A stretch of DNA of 64,000 nucleotides from Isoetes taiwanensis (GCA_021234155.1 JAJEKV010000023.1:3642801-3706800), one strand, 5' to 3'; positions 47,116 to 60,439 are shown, counted from the first letter of the stretch. Notes: a model not told the origin generated them from the sequence alone. Translations and numbers: made by a program.

Positions 47116-48564
47116 TGGATATCAGAGCAAGGTTTGATCCTGAATAAGTTCCTGTGCGATGGCCGCTAATCGTTTCAATGTATCAGAAAGTGACTATCTA
47201 CAAGCTATACATAACATGGCTTTATAGCAGCTCAAATTGCTCTTCCTCTGCCAGCCAGTCGTGCCGATTCCCAGAGGCAGCTAGAGCATCTAGCAATTTC
47301 CTATAATTTCCTGCCAGATCCCGCACGGATAAATATTGCCATAAATGATTCTTGCCGCCTCCTCCACTGCCAAGCAATCCTCTGCATGAAATTCCTCCTT
47401 CACCTCTAGTTCAAGATTCTGATATTTCTGCTGATGTTGAAAATAATTCCAAGAAAGACAGATCATACAAGTGGCTCGAGAGAGTGGATAATCCCAAGCC
47501 CTGGACACTTACATTGATGATCAAGCACATGTTTGGTAGCAGAGAAGACGAGAGATGGAACCTCAGATTAATCTATAGTCTGAGTTCAAACGTACTTTCA
47601 GAGCAAATTATTTGCCTGCCAACTATTATAAAATTCTACAGAAAGAATAGGATCAAGTCAAATAGGAAGAAGGAGAATCTGTAGCTAACATGAAGCTTAA
47701 TCATTTAGGGTCCCAGATTTGCAATCTCAGCGAGGCTGAACTGTTGCAAAAGTATGTCATTGGATTGTGGGAGGAAATCTTTGCAAAGCTGAACCTTTTA
47801 GAGCCAGTCGATATGGCAGATGCGATCCGAAAAGCGGGAACAACTGAAAGGAAATTTAATCCTAAAGCTAGAAGGTTGGTGATATGGGAAGGATCACCTG
47901 TGAGAGAACAAAAGAAGATGAAGAGAGAAAAGTATGAAACCAGAAGAAATAACAAGGGTAGAAGGGGACTGGATGAAAGGAAACTTCGAAGAGGAACACA
48001 GTTTGATAGCCGTAAGAGGAGTAATAGGAATAAGTCCCAATAGCAAGAGACTCCTAAGGGACCAAGAACTGGTTGTTATATATGGTGGTCCGCGCTATCA
48101 AACTAATGGCCCAAGGAATTGTTCCCGAAAAGCAGATTAGAAAAGTACAGTTTAAGAAACCTGCTCCTAAGTAATGCCTTACTGCCCAAGCTCATAATCT
48201 GGATGATAAGCCTGAAACATCTCAAGCAAGAGAAGAAAAAGGACGTTTGAAAGCAGTGACTTCAGAATAATAAAAGGGCAGATTGCAAATCGCACATATG
48301 AAGACATTAAGTGCAACAGCAGTTCCATCCTTATGGTTGTATAAACACAAAGACAAGATTGCAGATCAAGAGATTGTTGTCCTGTTAGATAATGGAGCAG
48401 CTCATGCTTTTATCTCCATGGATATGATAAATGACCTGAAGTTGCCAATTTATGATTTGCAAGCTCATCTTTCTGTGGTACAAGGGCTCAAAGGGTCAGA
48501 AGACCACTGTGACAAATTTGTTATTGCTGTCATGAACCTACGCGGAAACAAGAAAAATACTTGA
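47116..48564 (+). mobile_element. Ty3-like gag-protease relic with degenerate PBS
   Basis: TGGATATCAGAGC at 47116-47128 is one base off the tRNA-Met PBS, and a gag-like ORF follows. It reads ANRFNVSESDYLQAI, KWLERVDNPKPW, LLQKYVIGLWEEIFAKLN and TTERKFNPKAR. A collapsed zinc-knuckle region with GGP follows near 48080. A retropepsin-like block VVLLDNGAAHAFIS (48370-48420) has D-N-G in place of the usual D-S/T-G. The gag is of the same lineage as the one at 61649-62811 on the opposite strand. Multiple stops. The LTR proper should precede 47116 but I could not bound it. Confidence 0.7.
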
Positions 48565-48775
48565 AAAACACGCAAGAAATACGGAGGAAATATGACAAGG
48601 CCGGGAAAAATCTAATATAAAACCAAGAATCAAGAGTACAATGGCCTAAAGACTTTAGGCTAATGGTTAGGATCGCGCCATTCCAATACATGAGATCACG
48701 CCAAGTATCGCTCATGCATGGAGGTTCTAGAACTGAAAATAGCCCCGCATATGAGAAAAATGTGAGGGAATGTCT

Positions 48776-48900
48776 TTAACAAGTATTGGAAGCGCATTTG
48801 GCAAAGGTGTGTGATTTGCAACTAGGAAGTTGCAAGTTCAAACCTTGTTCTGTGCAACTAACCCTTTTGTATCCTTGTTTAATAAAATTGAAAACTTGAA
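48776..48900 (+). mobile_element. tRNA-derived SINE-like element
   Basis: GCATTTGGCAAAGGTGTG and GCAAGTTCAAACCTTG resemble the A and B boxes of a tRNA. It ends with an AATAAAATTGAAAACTTG tail. The flanks show no clear duplication. Confidence 0.4.
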
Positions 48901-49463
48901 ATCTATTGTTTAAATATTTTTCCGACATGCCGAAAACTTTTTAGATTTTTTTTTTCAGGTTAGTTTTCTAAGGTCTAGAAGCTTTTAGCTGCCGGAAAAC
49001 TTTCCAGGTATTCCAAAAATCGAGTTTGTGGCTTTGCCTTTGATTACCAAATTGTATGTTTCGGGGTTGCCTTATCGATTCCGAGACTTTAGCAGATGCC
49101 CATATCCCATCTTGCAGCTGTCGCCCCATGCATGTTCGCCAATTGGATTGCCATGCTTTATTCATCAGGTTCATCGCCAAATTTATGTGCAATTTTGGCC
49201 ACCACCTTGGCTTACAGCTAGCTCCGGAGTTTCTGAAGGTGGGTTGCACTTTCGGCCACTACCTTGGCTTGCAGCTAGCTCCGGGGTTTCTGAAGGTGTG
49301 TTTGAACGTTTTACGGCAGATGGAACTGTAGAAAATCTAGAAGAGGTTCGGTTCCAGTCTTGGCTCTGCATAGCCAGGGTTCTATGCAGCAATTTTATAT
49401 CTTCACCTCATGCTTTATGCTTCCATAAATTTGTAAGAATGATCTCTGTTGTTTCCAGAATCA
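48901..49463. other. No gene recognised; short duplication
   Basis: GGCCACCACCTTGGCTTACA (49198) and GGCCACTACCTTGGCTTGCA (49255) begin a 57-base tandem duplication with GCTAGCTCCGGRGTTTCTGA. Nothing else was recognised. Confidence 0.5.
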
Positions 49464-51139
49464 ATGGCGGTGGAGGCAGAATCGTCTAAATATTGCCAGT
49501 GTCAAGAATCAAGTTATTTTGTATTGTCTTCTCCTTATCCATCAGATGCACATTCTGAAGCTTTTAAATTTTGAATGGCACTGCACATGGCTGCTCTACT
49601 ATTGCGAGGCCAAGGTATGCTGAACATCAATATTCCATTTGGAGTTCATGATTAAGTAGTCATCATCTCAATGTAGGTACATGTGGAGCAGATGGAATAT
49701 GCAGAGACATGAATTAGTTCCTTAAAAAGGCAGTATTTGGATTTTCTATTTCTCCAGGTATGTCTTAGCATGATGTTTTTTGTGAGCATAGAAATTGTGT
49801 CTGAGGCTACCATTTTTTCCCTTCAGTTGATGGTCTCAACAAAAGCAAATTATTTTATGGATTTGGGCCTTTAGACAATAAGACCATGCTGCAACAGAGT
49901 TTCAAGGTAAAAATAGATTTGTATGCTTTAGATATTTTCTGGAGTTTGATTTTGATGCCTATGTTGAGACGAAGATATGTTCAACCAGAAGATCAATTCT
50001 GTTATAAAAGGTGGTATGCCATTTGCTTAGTTAAGAATATTATGTAGCTTACAATTTTATTCAAGTTGTGATTGACTTATTTGACTATCTTTCCATGCAG
50101 TAAATGCTATGTACAGATCAAGCAATCTTTGCTTCATGTCATAGCCATAAAAGACTTCAATCTTCAGTGTTAAGACGTGTAAGAGATGTGCTTGACACAT
50201 GCTTCTACGGCTGAATGGCTTCTTCGTTGCAGAGACTTCTTCGGTGTTTCTTTGGTAAGACGTGGCTTTTGTTATTTTGATCCACTTTTGATGCTCTGTT
50301 GCTTTGGCTTGCACTGAACTATAACGTATAAATCTTGAAGACAGTTCGTTTGAAGACACTTCTTAGCTTCACTGTAATCCTGCAAGGTATGTGGTTAATA
50401 GATGTGTTACTCCATATATACCTTGCAGGATTATGATGAGGCTAAGCAATATCTTCACATTTCTCATACCACTCTGTTTGATCCTGCAAGCACCTATATG
50501 CAGGCTGTTCTGCTAAACCTTGCAGGTACCTCTTTTCGTTTTTGTTTTGTGATTCTGAAATCTATATTGCGTCTCTTTTCACTGAATGTGGTCTTTTAAT
50601 ATTTGAGCATCTTTGATTCATTTGGATTCGAAAATGTAGACATGAGAGTTTCTTCAATTTGTTTTTCTTAGCACCCAAGTTATCATATGCATGCACTTCT
50701 CATAGCAAATGCTCATTGAGATTTTAGAATGGGCATATTCTACAATCAAACTACCTCTATAATTGAGAGAAAACGTATGCCATTATCTCCAGCTCAACTT
50801 TCTTTTGTGTACAGGATCTTTTAGAGGGTGAGTATGCAAAACAGTTTTGTAGCTGTAAGGATTCCATCATCCCCCAGAGTGGCCACTGTCAGGCTATGGC
50901 TAAATCCAAAGAAAGTGTATAATACCAGGATCCATTCTTGACTGTAATAAGAATCCCAACAGCTAACCTTCCCATTTATCATCAAGTAATTACCATTAGA
51001 GATGTTGCCTGTATCATTGCGCACCTAGAGTGTTGCAACAAAGAACAGCATAAATGGGAGCCTTACTACCACTTAGACTACACATTTTGTAGGGATGTTG
51101 AAGGAAATAGAGCGCGGCTTTTGTTGTCTTCACATTGAA
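49464..51139 (+). pseudogene. Exon-like pieces of an unidentified intron-containing gene
   Basis: Plausible exons have good splice sites. 49827-49906 (after TTTTTTCCCTTCAG, before GTAAAA) reads DGLNKSKLFYGFGPLDNKTM. 50429-50525 (after ACCTTGCAG, before GTACCT) reads DYDEAKQYLHISHTTLFDPA, then STYMQAVLLNLAG, a helical-repeat-like segment. An ATG frame at 49464 (MAVEAESSKYCQCQESSYFV) may be the start. An exon-like frame ends before GTATAG at about 51139. A stop in a putative intervening exon near 49715 suggests decay. I do not recognise the family. Confidence 0.35.
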
Positions 51140-53300
51140 GGTATAGTTTCCATTTTAAAGCTTCATCCCATCCTTGAGAACTTGACCACACACTAGCTTA
51201 TTTGTTAGAGTTTAGAGCTTCTTAAGTCAGGCTACTACAATATTTGACATTGAGCCAGCTGAAATGTTCTCATACAAGTTCCCTAATTTGTATGGGGTGC
51301 TGATGCAAATCAAGATCTTCAAAGCCCGTATTATGGTTCCTTTTTAATGGCGAATGTTGTATGAGTGCCATGATGTCTTTTGGAGACTTTCATCTATATT
51401 CTTTATCTCATCATTGTGCTATGATGTCTTTTGGAGACTTTCATCCAGGTATTTTTTATCTCATCATTTCTTAGTTGCACTTCCTTGCAACATGAAAAGG
51501 GCGTCATGCTTATAGGTATTAACGCAAAAAGGAACAAATGAGTTTCATCATGTATACCCTCAAGTTGAGTAAGTAATTTCATTATTTATTGGGTAAAATG
51601 ATTGAATAATGCATTGGGAGAATGATTGAATGCTGCATTGGATTCTCCCAGACAGTTGCAATTGCAGTGTCATGATTGTACAAACATATGCATCACTTTG
51701 AAGATTTGGATTGTTTCGTTGCTAATATAAGTTTTTTACACATTCTCCTTACATGCACATTCATACTTCATTGCAGGTTTCACATGCAGAGTCATTTTAA
51801 TTTCTATTCTTATATCATGAGCCTAATGTTTGTGTAGCTGACTGCTAACAAAACTATGGCAACAAGTCGGAATTTTTTGAAACCCCAAGTGTGTTTTTTG
51901 TGAAGACTATCTTGGTAGAAGATCTTATAACATGACAATTTTTGTAAAATCATGTTTATATAATATTCCATACGATGTACATTGTAGTTTCTCTAGAGTT
52001 CTCTTTGCATATTTTTCATCTGAGCATTGTTAAGAACAGGCTTAGCCCATAAGAACAAGCTTCCAAATTGAAAATACAAAGTCAGCAACTTATAAATACA
52101 ATTGTTATAATAAGCTATATGCTGCTTTGGGTTGCAACTTATGAATACAATTGTTACAATAAGCTATCTGGCCCGTTTGTTTCAAGTCGCTCTTGAAGAA
52201 GACTTAGGCATGAAGGTCATGTACTACCTTCATATTCTATTCTGTTGGTTGAAGGACTTAAGGTAGCAGGAAGGCAACATGGCCAAATAGGATATGGATC
52301 TTATATCAGGATGCATTAGTTAATAGGAAATTGATACAGTTTATGCGAAACAGCTTCCATTACATTGGGAGTATTTAGGTGTGGTTCCATACACTCCATG
52401 GGTTGTGCATTAAATCGGTGGCTACCTCATTCTTTATGTTCACCTTCTTGGGTCATGTTATCAAGTACATAGTGTAACACGAGAATCAATCTTCTATAGA
52501 TGCAATGAATCACAGTCAATAGGGTCATTTTACTTTGCTATTACAATATTAAGTCTTATATAGCTAGGTATTACAATCCTAAGCCTTATACAACTAGAAG
52601 CATTGCTATGCATTATGTGCATCATTGTAATGCTTTGGAGTGTTCTTGGCATAGATGTCTCAATTGTTTATCGATAAATCAATCATGTGATTAAAAGGAT
52701 GAATCTATTCCCCTTCTTTTTGTGATGTAGGCACATGCCAAGAAACTCAACACAAGTCTGTGAAATTGTGATATTCTCCCATTTTTTGAATTCACTTGAC
52801 ATGCCAAACAAGTTCCAATTGGCTTCACTACAACTTAACAACCTATACAAGAACCAAAATATCACCCATTTAAAAACAAAAATTATATAATGCACATCTT
52901 AGTCTACAAAAACATGTATGACACGCAGTCCTATTTGACCATCGAATTTTCATAAACATTGTCCAAATATTATTGGGGCTTTAAAGTTATGGTAAAAGAT
53001 CTAAATGCCACTTTTGTAGTATGTTGTAGATACCATTCTCATTTAAAATCTACCAAGTGTCCTTTGCAATCCATATAATTCTCCACCACCAAAGTAGTTG
53101 TCATATGCAAATTGTTAGATTTGAATACAATACAATTCATTGCCATGTTTAGATCAATTCAATACATCTGCCATCAAGATTTTGGGCTATATTTATTGTA
53201 AGTATGTCTGCAACTTCATCATTGTCTACAATAGGCCCATACTTATGACTGGCAACGCCGGGCACCCGTTACTAGTTTTAATAAAACTTGAAAACTTTGG
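51140..53300. other. No gene recognised; short tandem duplications
   Basis: ATGATGTCTTTTGGAGACTT is duplicated near 51370 and 51420. CAACTTATAAATACAATTGT is duplicated near 52086 and 52135. The rest is AT-rich with no coding signal. Confidence 0.4.
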
Positions 53301-53310
53301 CCACTAGAAA

Positions 53311-53719
53311 GTGACTACTCACAGAGTGATCCTGGGGCCCTGCTTAAATTTTAGCTCTAGGCTCTAGCGCATTGTGTGAGTAGTCGAGCATAGTTCACCG
53401 CAAATTAGTGTAATTTGATGGGATATCTAGGTTCAAAATCAATATATAGGCTAGAAAAACCTGTCATACCCCTAAGAAAGTGTCTAGAAAACATAAAATA
53501 GAGTCAAGAATGAGTGACTACTCATAGAGTGCGCCTAGACTAGTGCACTGTGTGAGTACTCGATCTCCAAACTTTAAATGAACCCAAAACTGGAAAGTAA
53601 GGGTGAACTCTGGCTCCACTCATTGAGTAGAGCAGGAAAATGCCTTCATATCAAACTTTTGGAGTCATCTAGGACCTAAACAGGTGGGAAGCCTCTAGCG
53701 CAATGTGTGAGTAGTCAAA
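53311..53719. repeat. Dispersed 16-20 base motif cluster
   Basis: The motif GYGCANTGTGTGAGTAGTCG occurs near 53367, 53545 and 53698. Its partial inverse GTGACTACTCAYAGAGTG occurs at 53311 and about 53511. These sit just left of the LTR element and may belong to an older repeat it landed in. Confidence 0.5.
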
Positions 53720-53756
53720 ATTTTGAACCTTCATAACTTGAGCTAGACAGGTCCAA

Positions 53757-54463
53757 TGATACAAAGACAAAGTTTTTGATCTACAAAACAATGATCAGCG
53801 AATAAGATAATCACAAATAGCTACAAATTCTAGCCTTCACGGCTATGCTCTCCACCCAACCGGGCTCAGGCTCAGCAAGACAGCGAGAAATCGTTATCTG
53901 ACTGTCTCAAGCAAGAAAGCGAGAATTCGTTATCTGGCTTTCTCAAGCACCCAGCAATTCAGCTCAAATACTATTTCAAACAACTAAGACTGTGACAAAG
54001 AAAGAAACTCTGCTAAAGACTCAACCGAAAACTCTAGCCATGATCAGAGAATAATTTTCATTTTATAGAGGCAGATCAATCTATTTCCGGAAAACCTTTT
54101 GTTTAGTCAGAAATATCTTTCAAAAAGGCAAATATCCGTTAATAGCAAGGATTCGAATTAGTTCCGGCCTTTAACCAGATGAAATCTCCCTAGTTTTCCT
54201 GGATCCGGGACCTTTTTCCAGCTCTGTTACGTTTTCGGTTGAAATTTGGCTTAACGGGTTCGCGACCCGTTATCAGCCATGCTTATATTTTAAATAAGAT
54301 TTTCAATGGTTTATTGCTTTAAGATATGTAATATCAACCTTAGCCTAAATATCATAATTTAAAAGCATAGCTTAGAACCTAGACTACCCTTGACCAAACT
54401 AATCTCTAATATTGACTCTGGATGCTTCTAGCCTGAACCGCTCCCCCGAGCACCACCATATCA
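53757..54463 (-). repeat. 3' LTR of the gag-only element
   Basis: 707 bp, starting TGATACAAAGACAAAG and ending CACCACCATATCA. It differs from the other LTR at four points (for example ATATCCGTTAAT versus ATATCGTTAAT, and TTCGTTATC versus TTCATTATC). Confidence 0.93.
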
Positions 54464-54480
54464 ATTCCTCCCCTTCCCGG
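54464..54480 (-). promoter_or_regulatory. Polypurine tract of the gag-only element
   Basis: On the minus strand GGGAAGGGGAGGAAT lies immediately before the 3' LTR, the position and composition of a PPT, which primes plus-strand DNA synthesis. Confidence 0.8.
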
Positions 54481-55171
54481 GGATTGATCATCCTCGATCA
54501 AGAAACTATATGGCAAATTTTACCACAACCAAGTCCATGGTTGCGGACGGAAAAATGAACGTTGAGCGCCAGCGCCTTAGAACTTCCACGCTACTGGGAG
54601 AACTTCCTAGCCCCGATGGATGAGGCTTTGCTCGAAGCTGTTCTCCAGGGGCTGGGAATTGTCCATATCCCAGTGGAAATTCAAGATTCAGTATTAAGTC
54701 ATTGAGAATTTGATTAGAGAAGCAGTAGAATCGAATTCTAGGATAGGTTTCTGTAGATTTGCGTTCAACTCCTTCTTTCTGTGCATTCTTTGTTTTGACA
54801 GATCTGGGTCTCTACGAGTGGCAACCCACAACTCCCAGCCTTATATCGGTCTTGGGAATAGATATGAGAGGAATTTGTTTATGATGAGCGCTCCATTGGA
54901 ATTTGGGGTGGAACCAATTTATCAGTGGGCTGCCTTCTTCGACCTCCAGCCATCACAACATATCCGAGATCTAGACGTGGTGGTGTGGAGATTCCTAGTT
55001 TCTAATTAGCTTAGATCCTTGGGCTCTGGTCGGGTTAAGGGCCCGGCCAAGCAAGGTCTTTTTAGGATTAATCTTTTTGGGATTTTGATAGTACGGCCTG
55101 TCAGCTTTTATGTCATATCTGGGGAATTATCTCGGGGGATGCGGAAAGACATCAAGTGCAGTTATCTTTGA

Positions 55172-57199
55172 TTTTGGAAAAATTGGGGAAAGAAGGTCGA
55201 GGTTACAGTCGGCTTTCCGGGTAGTTATTATTCCTTACATCTTGACGGAGAGCATGTAGACATAGTCGCGGATCGATGGCTAGCACCAAAACAAAGTACG
55301 GTAGCTCCAACTAATTGGAGTATAGAGGATGAAGAATGGACGCAGATTTTCTGGCTAGAGGATAGGCGAGATAAGGCTTGGAGTGTGCTTAAGGAAATTT
55401 ACACGGGCTTGGAGATAATCAGAGATCAGCAAAGGGCAGCGGCTTTCTGCATGGGGGTAAATGAAGAGATAGGTATCGTGGCCTGCAAGGAGAAACTGAA
55501 GGCGATTGATAAAGACTATATGGACGGAAGGGCGAATGATAGAGACTGGGTTTGGAACACATTCGGTTTTGTGCAAGAAATGGATAATACCCTCTATAAA
55601 CTCATCACGGTGAAGCAAGGCCACTCTGAAACGGATTGCTGTAGCCTGAAAAACAGCATATGTAGAACTTTCATGGATGAACTGTTATCAAAGGTAAAGA
55701 ACCTCATAATTGTTTGGGATGGGTTGAAGGAAGGATCCAAGGCAAGCATCAGGTTAATCAAAAGATGGGAAGAGGCGGAGGATCATCTGATAGAAAGGCA
55801 ACGGAAATCATTCAAATCGGGACTCGCCATGGACCAGTCTATAGAAGGGATATCCACCTCTCTGGAAGTTTATCAGCTCAGAAGAAAGAAGCAGGCGAAA
55901 ACCTGTGAGATCAAGGATTCAAATGGGTTCTTCAACCCCATGGAGGTCAACTTATGTGATTGCGGTAATTGTGAAGAAATCAAGCTTTCCAACCTGAACC
56001 TGACAAAAACGAAGATTGGGGAGAACAAGATCACCAATTCCATCCCGGTAATAGGGAAGAATGACAAAGCAAAAGGTGTGATCTCTCCCCCATCATATAA
56101 AAATATTCTTTTAGGGGAAAAGCCAGCTTCTTCTACTAACCCCGGGAGGGAGAATGTTAGTAATGGTGATTTTATTGATTTGTTTGGTGTGCCTGATTCT
56201 TCGGCTACTAACATCTTCTCTAAGAAAGGTCTCTTGATTCACTTCCCGCGTAATTGCCCTGCTCAGGGGGACATTAAGGCCTGGATAACCAAATCCCAGC
56301 ACATTCCGATCATGTCGATCCTCAAGCTAGATAGTAAAACCTTCCAGATTGTGTGTAGGGATGAGGTCTGTGTTGATTACATTTTAAAGAGGAGGCTGGA
56401 CTCCATTGCCAATTCCCCTTTTTACATCATGAAGTGGAGTCCAGAGTTCATTCCGGGTTCAGAAAGGGAGATTAGAACCTCTACTTGGATTACTTTTCCT
56501 AATCTCCCTCCAGCTTTTTGGACTCGCACTCACTTATTGACCCTCTCTGAGAATTTGGGGGAAGTTATAGATATCAATATCCCTCAAACTAACTTCCCTT
56601 CTGTGTGTATTTCCAAAAAAATCAACTCTGAATGGAGAAAAAGGATTAAAACAAGAGTGAAAATTAATGAATATCTGGAGATCACTGTTAATTATTCCAA
56701 ATGGCCAGTCCCTGGGTTGGAGAATAATGAAGCTCCCCCCCAGAAGCTCAAGCAGATTTGGATGCCAAAGAAGATGAAGGAGAAGGTGGAGGATAAGGAT
56801 TCTGTAATGCCAGCCCATTTTAATGATCAGAAGATCCTAGGGGACAAAATGGAAGTGTCTAATATGGTTTGTGATCATAAGGACTACATTGACACCCCTA
56901 GTGTGGAAATTAAAGATAACATGGTCCTAATTTTAAAAAACATTAACATGTCAGTGAGAATCGACACAGGGGACTTCATTTTTTCGGTGCCGGACATTCC
57001 AGACTTATTGATTCAAAAAAAAGAGGCAGATATTTTGGATAAAATTGAGGGGATTCTGGATACTGAAGATAAAGGCTGGAAAATCGTTGATAAAAGAAAG
57101 GGCAGGGGTAAAAAGAAATTTTATAATGGACCGTGCAGAACTAGCCCGAGAAAGCAAACCATCCAAGCTCGAATTGAGTATGGTAAGTATAAAGTCTGA
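55172..57199 (+). pseudogene. LINE-B2 ORF1 protein (DUF4283-like)
   Basis: The frame is open from a stop at 55169 to the TGA at 57197. No clear ATG lies at its 5' end, and an upstream frameshift probably separates the true start (a frame at 54710-55009 may be part of it). The central block LLIHFPRNCPAQGDIKAWIT, then TSTWITFPNLPPAFWTRTHL, matches the RRM-like DUF4283 region of plant L1 ORF1. The tail is polar and basic (VDKRKGRGKKKFYNGP). It would bind the LINE RNA. Confidence 0.7.
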
Positions 57200-57201
57200 T
57201 G
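57197..57201 (+). promoter_or_regulatory. TGATG stop-start overlap of ORF1 and ORF2
   Basis: The ORF1 stop TGA (57197-57199) shares its A with the ORF2 ATG (57199-57201). Stop-start overlaps of this kind couple ORF2 translation to ORF1 termination in the non-LTR element SART1. The same use here is inferred. Confidence 0.6.
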
Positions 57202-58512
57202 GATAGGAATATAGATTGTATTACCTGGAATCTCCAGGGTCTCAATAACAGCATGAAAAGGGATAGATTAAAGGTATGTCTTTCCTCCCTTACCCCTGAT
57301 TTTCTATTCATCCAAGAACATAAGATTCACGATGCGGATCATGCGACCATTCTAAGTAGATCCCTTCCTCCTAATCTCAAGGTTTGGTCTATTCCTGCCA
57401 ATGATTCCTCTGCAGGAATTGCCATTGCATGGAATGACAATTTGAACCTGTCTGACACTTATATGATTAATGGGAATGATGGTAGGTGGCAGATTCTCTT
57501 ATGTACCTGTTTCAAGATTAGACTTGCTTTAGTTAATATCTATGCTTTTAACAATCCAGGGGATAGAGTTGATATTTGGCGTAAGGTTAAAATTAGCTTG
57601 GACAACTTAGAATTTGATGATTGTATCTTAGGGGGAGATTTAAATATGGTAACTAACAGCTTTATGAAGAACAAAAATTTTAGGCCTCTGGGGAAGCAGG
57701 AGAAGGCAGTTTGGTCAGACCTAATCCGAGGGCATAATCTAACTATGGCCAGAACCAAAGCCAACTCTTATAGCTGGACAGACAAAAGGGTGGATCCAAC
57801 GTTATGTCTCCATGACAGGTTTTACTTATCCGAGAATCTGTGGAATCAAAGTAACAGAGTAAATAATCTGGAAGGCTACACCCTCTCGGATCACTTCCCT
57901 CAGCAGCTGAGGATTTTGGCTGCTAATGATGTCAGAAAGAGGAGGACATATTTCAAGCTCAATACTAACCTTCTTGAGCATGAGGAGTTCATGACTAGGT
58001 TCCAGCAAGTCTTAGACAATCATCCCAAACCAAATGGTAGTACAGGGTGGATGCATTGGTGGATCCAATTGTCCAAGGCTATCAAAATTTGGCTTAAAGA
58101 ATGGGGAAAATCTGTACACGCTCAAAAAACAGCTCATCTTCAGGAATTAAGGAATAGGCTTCCATATGCCAGGGATGTAGACAAGGATGGGATTCGGTCA
58201 GAAATTGAAAGAGAGGAGATAAGAATCGCTGAGGGGTGGAAGCTGAAAGCCAAAATTAGGGAAATTAAGCATGACGAGAGGAGTAGCTCCAAATTCTTTT
58301 TTGTCAAAGCCAAAGGTAGAGTAAAGAGGAACCATATTTTTGAGATCAAGGTTGGGAATGAGGATATCTCGAATGAAGATCAGATAAAGGTGGCTGCTGC
58401 AAATCACTTTAAAAATATCATGGGCACTAATCAGGACAGCCAGCTGCAGGCTATGGACAGGTTCATCAACCTTCAAGCTAAGGTTAACCCCGCTGACAAC
58501 TCGAGATATTGA
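57199..58512 (+). pseudogene. LINE-B2 ORF2 endonuclease and linker
   Basis: It starts MDRNIDCITWNLQGLNNSMK. It has FIQEHKIHDAD (catalytic E), SAGIAIAWNDNLN, LALVNIYAFNNPGDR, CILGGDLNMVTN (metal-binding GDLN) and the terminal LSDHFP (catalytic DH). A linker of about 200 residues follows. The frame ends at 58512, where a 1-base shift moves the reading into the RT frame (IEKPFWVELFSIAKDMEKGK). Confidence 0.85.
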
Positions 58513-58515
58513 GAA

Positions 58516-60378
58516 ACCCTTCTGGGTTGAATTGTTTAGTATTGCCAAGGATATGGAAAAAGGCAAAAGCCCGGGTCCAGATGGGCTCCCTGTTGAGTTC
58601 TATATTAAAGCTTGGCCTATTCTCGGAGATAGTATTGCATGCCTGGCCAATGAGTTTAGGGACCGTAAATGTATGGATGCAAGGATAAATACTAGTCTGA
58701 TCACGCTCATCCCTAAAATTGAGGTACCTGTTACCTTCTCGGATTATAGGCCCATTTCCCTTTCCAATGTAGTTTATAAACCGATTTCGTCTTTGTTGCT
58801 AAGAGATTGAAGTTGGTATTGGAAAAGATTATTAGCACATCCCAGGCAGCCTATCTGAAGGATAGATTTATTTTAGATAATGTGGTTACAGCGATTCTCG
58901 GGCTGAATTGGGCTAAGGACACAAAACAGGATATTGCTCTTATTAAGCTTGATATTACTAAAGCCTTTGACTCTGTAAGCTGGAATTTTCTTTTCAAATG
59001 CTGTAAAGCCTTAGGATTCTCCAATGAGGTAATTCTCCTTTTTAAAGCAATTCTTTCTAACTCTAGATCTTCTGTTTTAATTAATGGGGAATGTGGATCA
59101 TTCTTCCCCCTGCTGAGGGGGGTCAAACAAGGTTGTCCATTAGCCCCATTCCTCTTCCTTATTGTCATGGAGGCCCTTCACAGCAAACTGGAGGAAGCCA
59201 AAAGCACTAATTTGATTCAAGGCCTCTCCCTTCCAGGAAATGGAGGCTTGGATCAGATTTTGAATGGGCATTTTGCAGATGATACATTCCTGCTCGTCTC
59301 GATGGATAACAGATCACTCATCAACACTCAGGCCATACTGGAAGAATTTGGGGAAGTTTCGGGATGTAAGATCAACCCTTTGAAATCCAAGATTGTGGCC
59401 AAAGACCAGGTAAAAGGAGAGCAAACGGCTGCTCTCATGGGCTGTAAGTATATTCTACCAACTACCTCTTCCAAAATTTTAGGTGTCCCTATGGCCTTAA
59501 AAGGTAGTCCCTCCGATATATGGGCAGATATCATTGAGAAATTTCAGAGAAAGGTGGACAGTCTGAATTCCAAGTATATCTCTAAACAAGGCAGGGCCAT
59601 AATTGCTAATTTTGTCATCTCCTCTTCTCATGTCTACCAGTCATCGGTTATCCTGGCTCCTAAGAAAGTATCCTCCAAGCTCCAGAGTATTATAGGTAGG
59701 TTTATTTCTTGTGGGCAGAATAAGAGGTGCTGGACTCCGGTATCTATGAAGGAGTGTTGTAAGAGCAAGAAGTCAGGTGGACTGGGTGTAATCAATATCG
59801 AAAAGCAGGGGATCGCCTTGGCTGCCAAATATTTCTTCAAGGCTGCTCATGACAAGATCAATCACCCGATTTCTATAATCATCAGGCACTATTTAACCAG
59901 ATGTCACCCCTATGGTTGGAGAAATGTGAAGATGAGTCTTCCCCATGCTATCTATTTTCCCTTTACTGTCCCAAATTCCATACCGGGCCTCATTAAAAAG
60001 TGGATTAGGGCATGGAATCTGGTAAAGGGGATGTTCACTTGGAAGGAGGGGTTATCTCTAGATCAGTCCATATTTTGGAATCCAGCTCTACTCACGAATA
60101 ATCCCTCTCTTTGTCTGGCCTGCCACTTCCCGGATCAAGCTAAACTATGGGATAATAAAGGTATCCACCACATCAGAGACATGTTTAATGAGAATGGGAT
60201 TATCCCTTTCAGGGAATCGAAGCTTTATGGCGAGAATGATAATTGTGAAGCCTTGTATAATAACATATGTACCATGCTTGTCCAAGGGAAGTGGGCGAAT
60301 GGGGAAAGTAACTGGAACCATAATGGGAAAGCTGAATTCACAGTTAAAACAGCTTACAGATTCCTTATGAAGGATTAG
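58516..60378 (+). pseudogene. LINE-B2 ORF2 reverse transcriptase
   Basis: It reads KGKSPGPDGLPVEFYIKAWP, LITLIPKIEVPVTFSDYRPI, then after a second 1-base shift near 58807 LIKLDITKAFDSVSWNFLFK, GVKQGCPLAPFLFLIVMEAL and the active site as HFADDTFLLVS. The usual Y or F before ADD is F here, which is normal for plant L1s. The thumb ILGVPMALKGSP and QSIFWNPALL follow. The frame stops after AEFTVKTAYRFLMKD. Confidence 0.87.
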
Positions 60379-60439
60379 GTTATTACAATGCATAATAAGT
60401 GGGCGATTAGCGTAAAGATGTATCGGGAACCTTAAGTTT

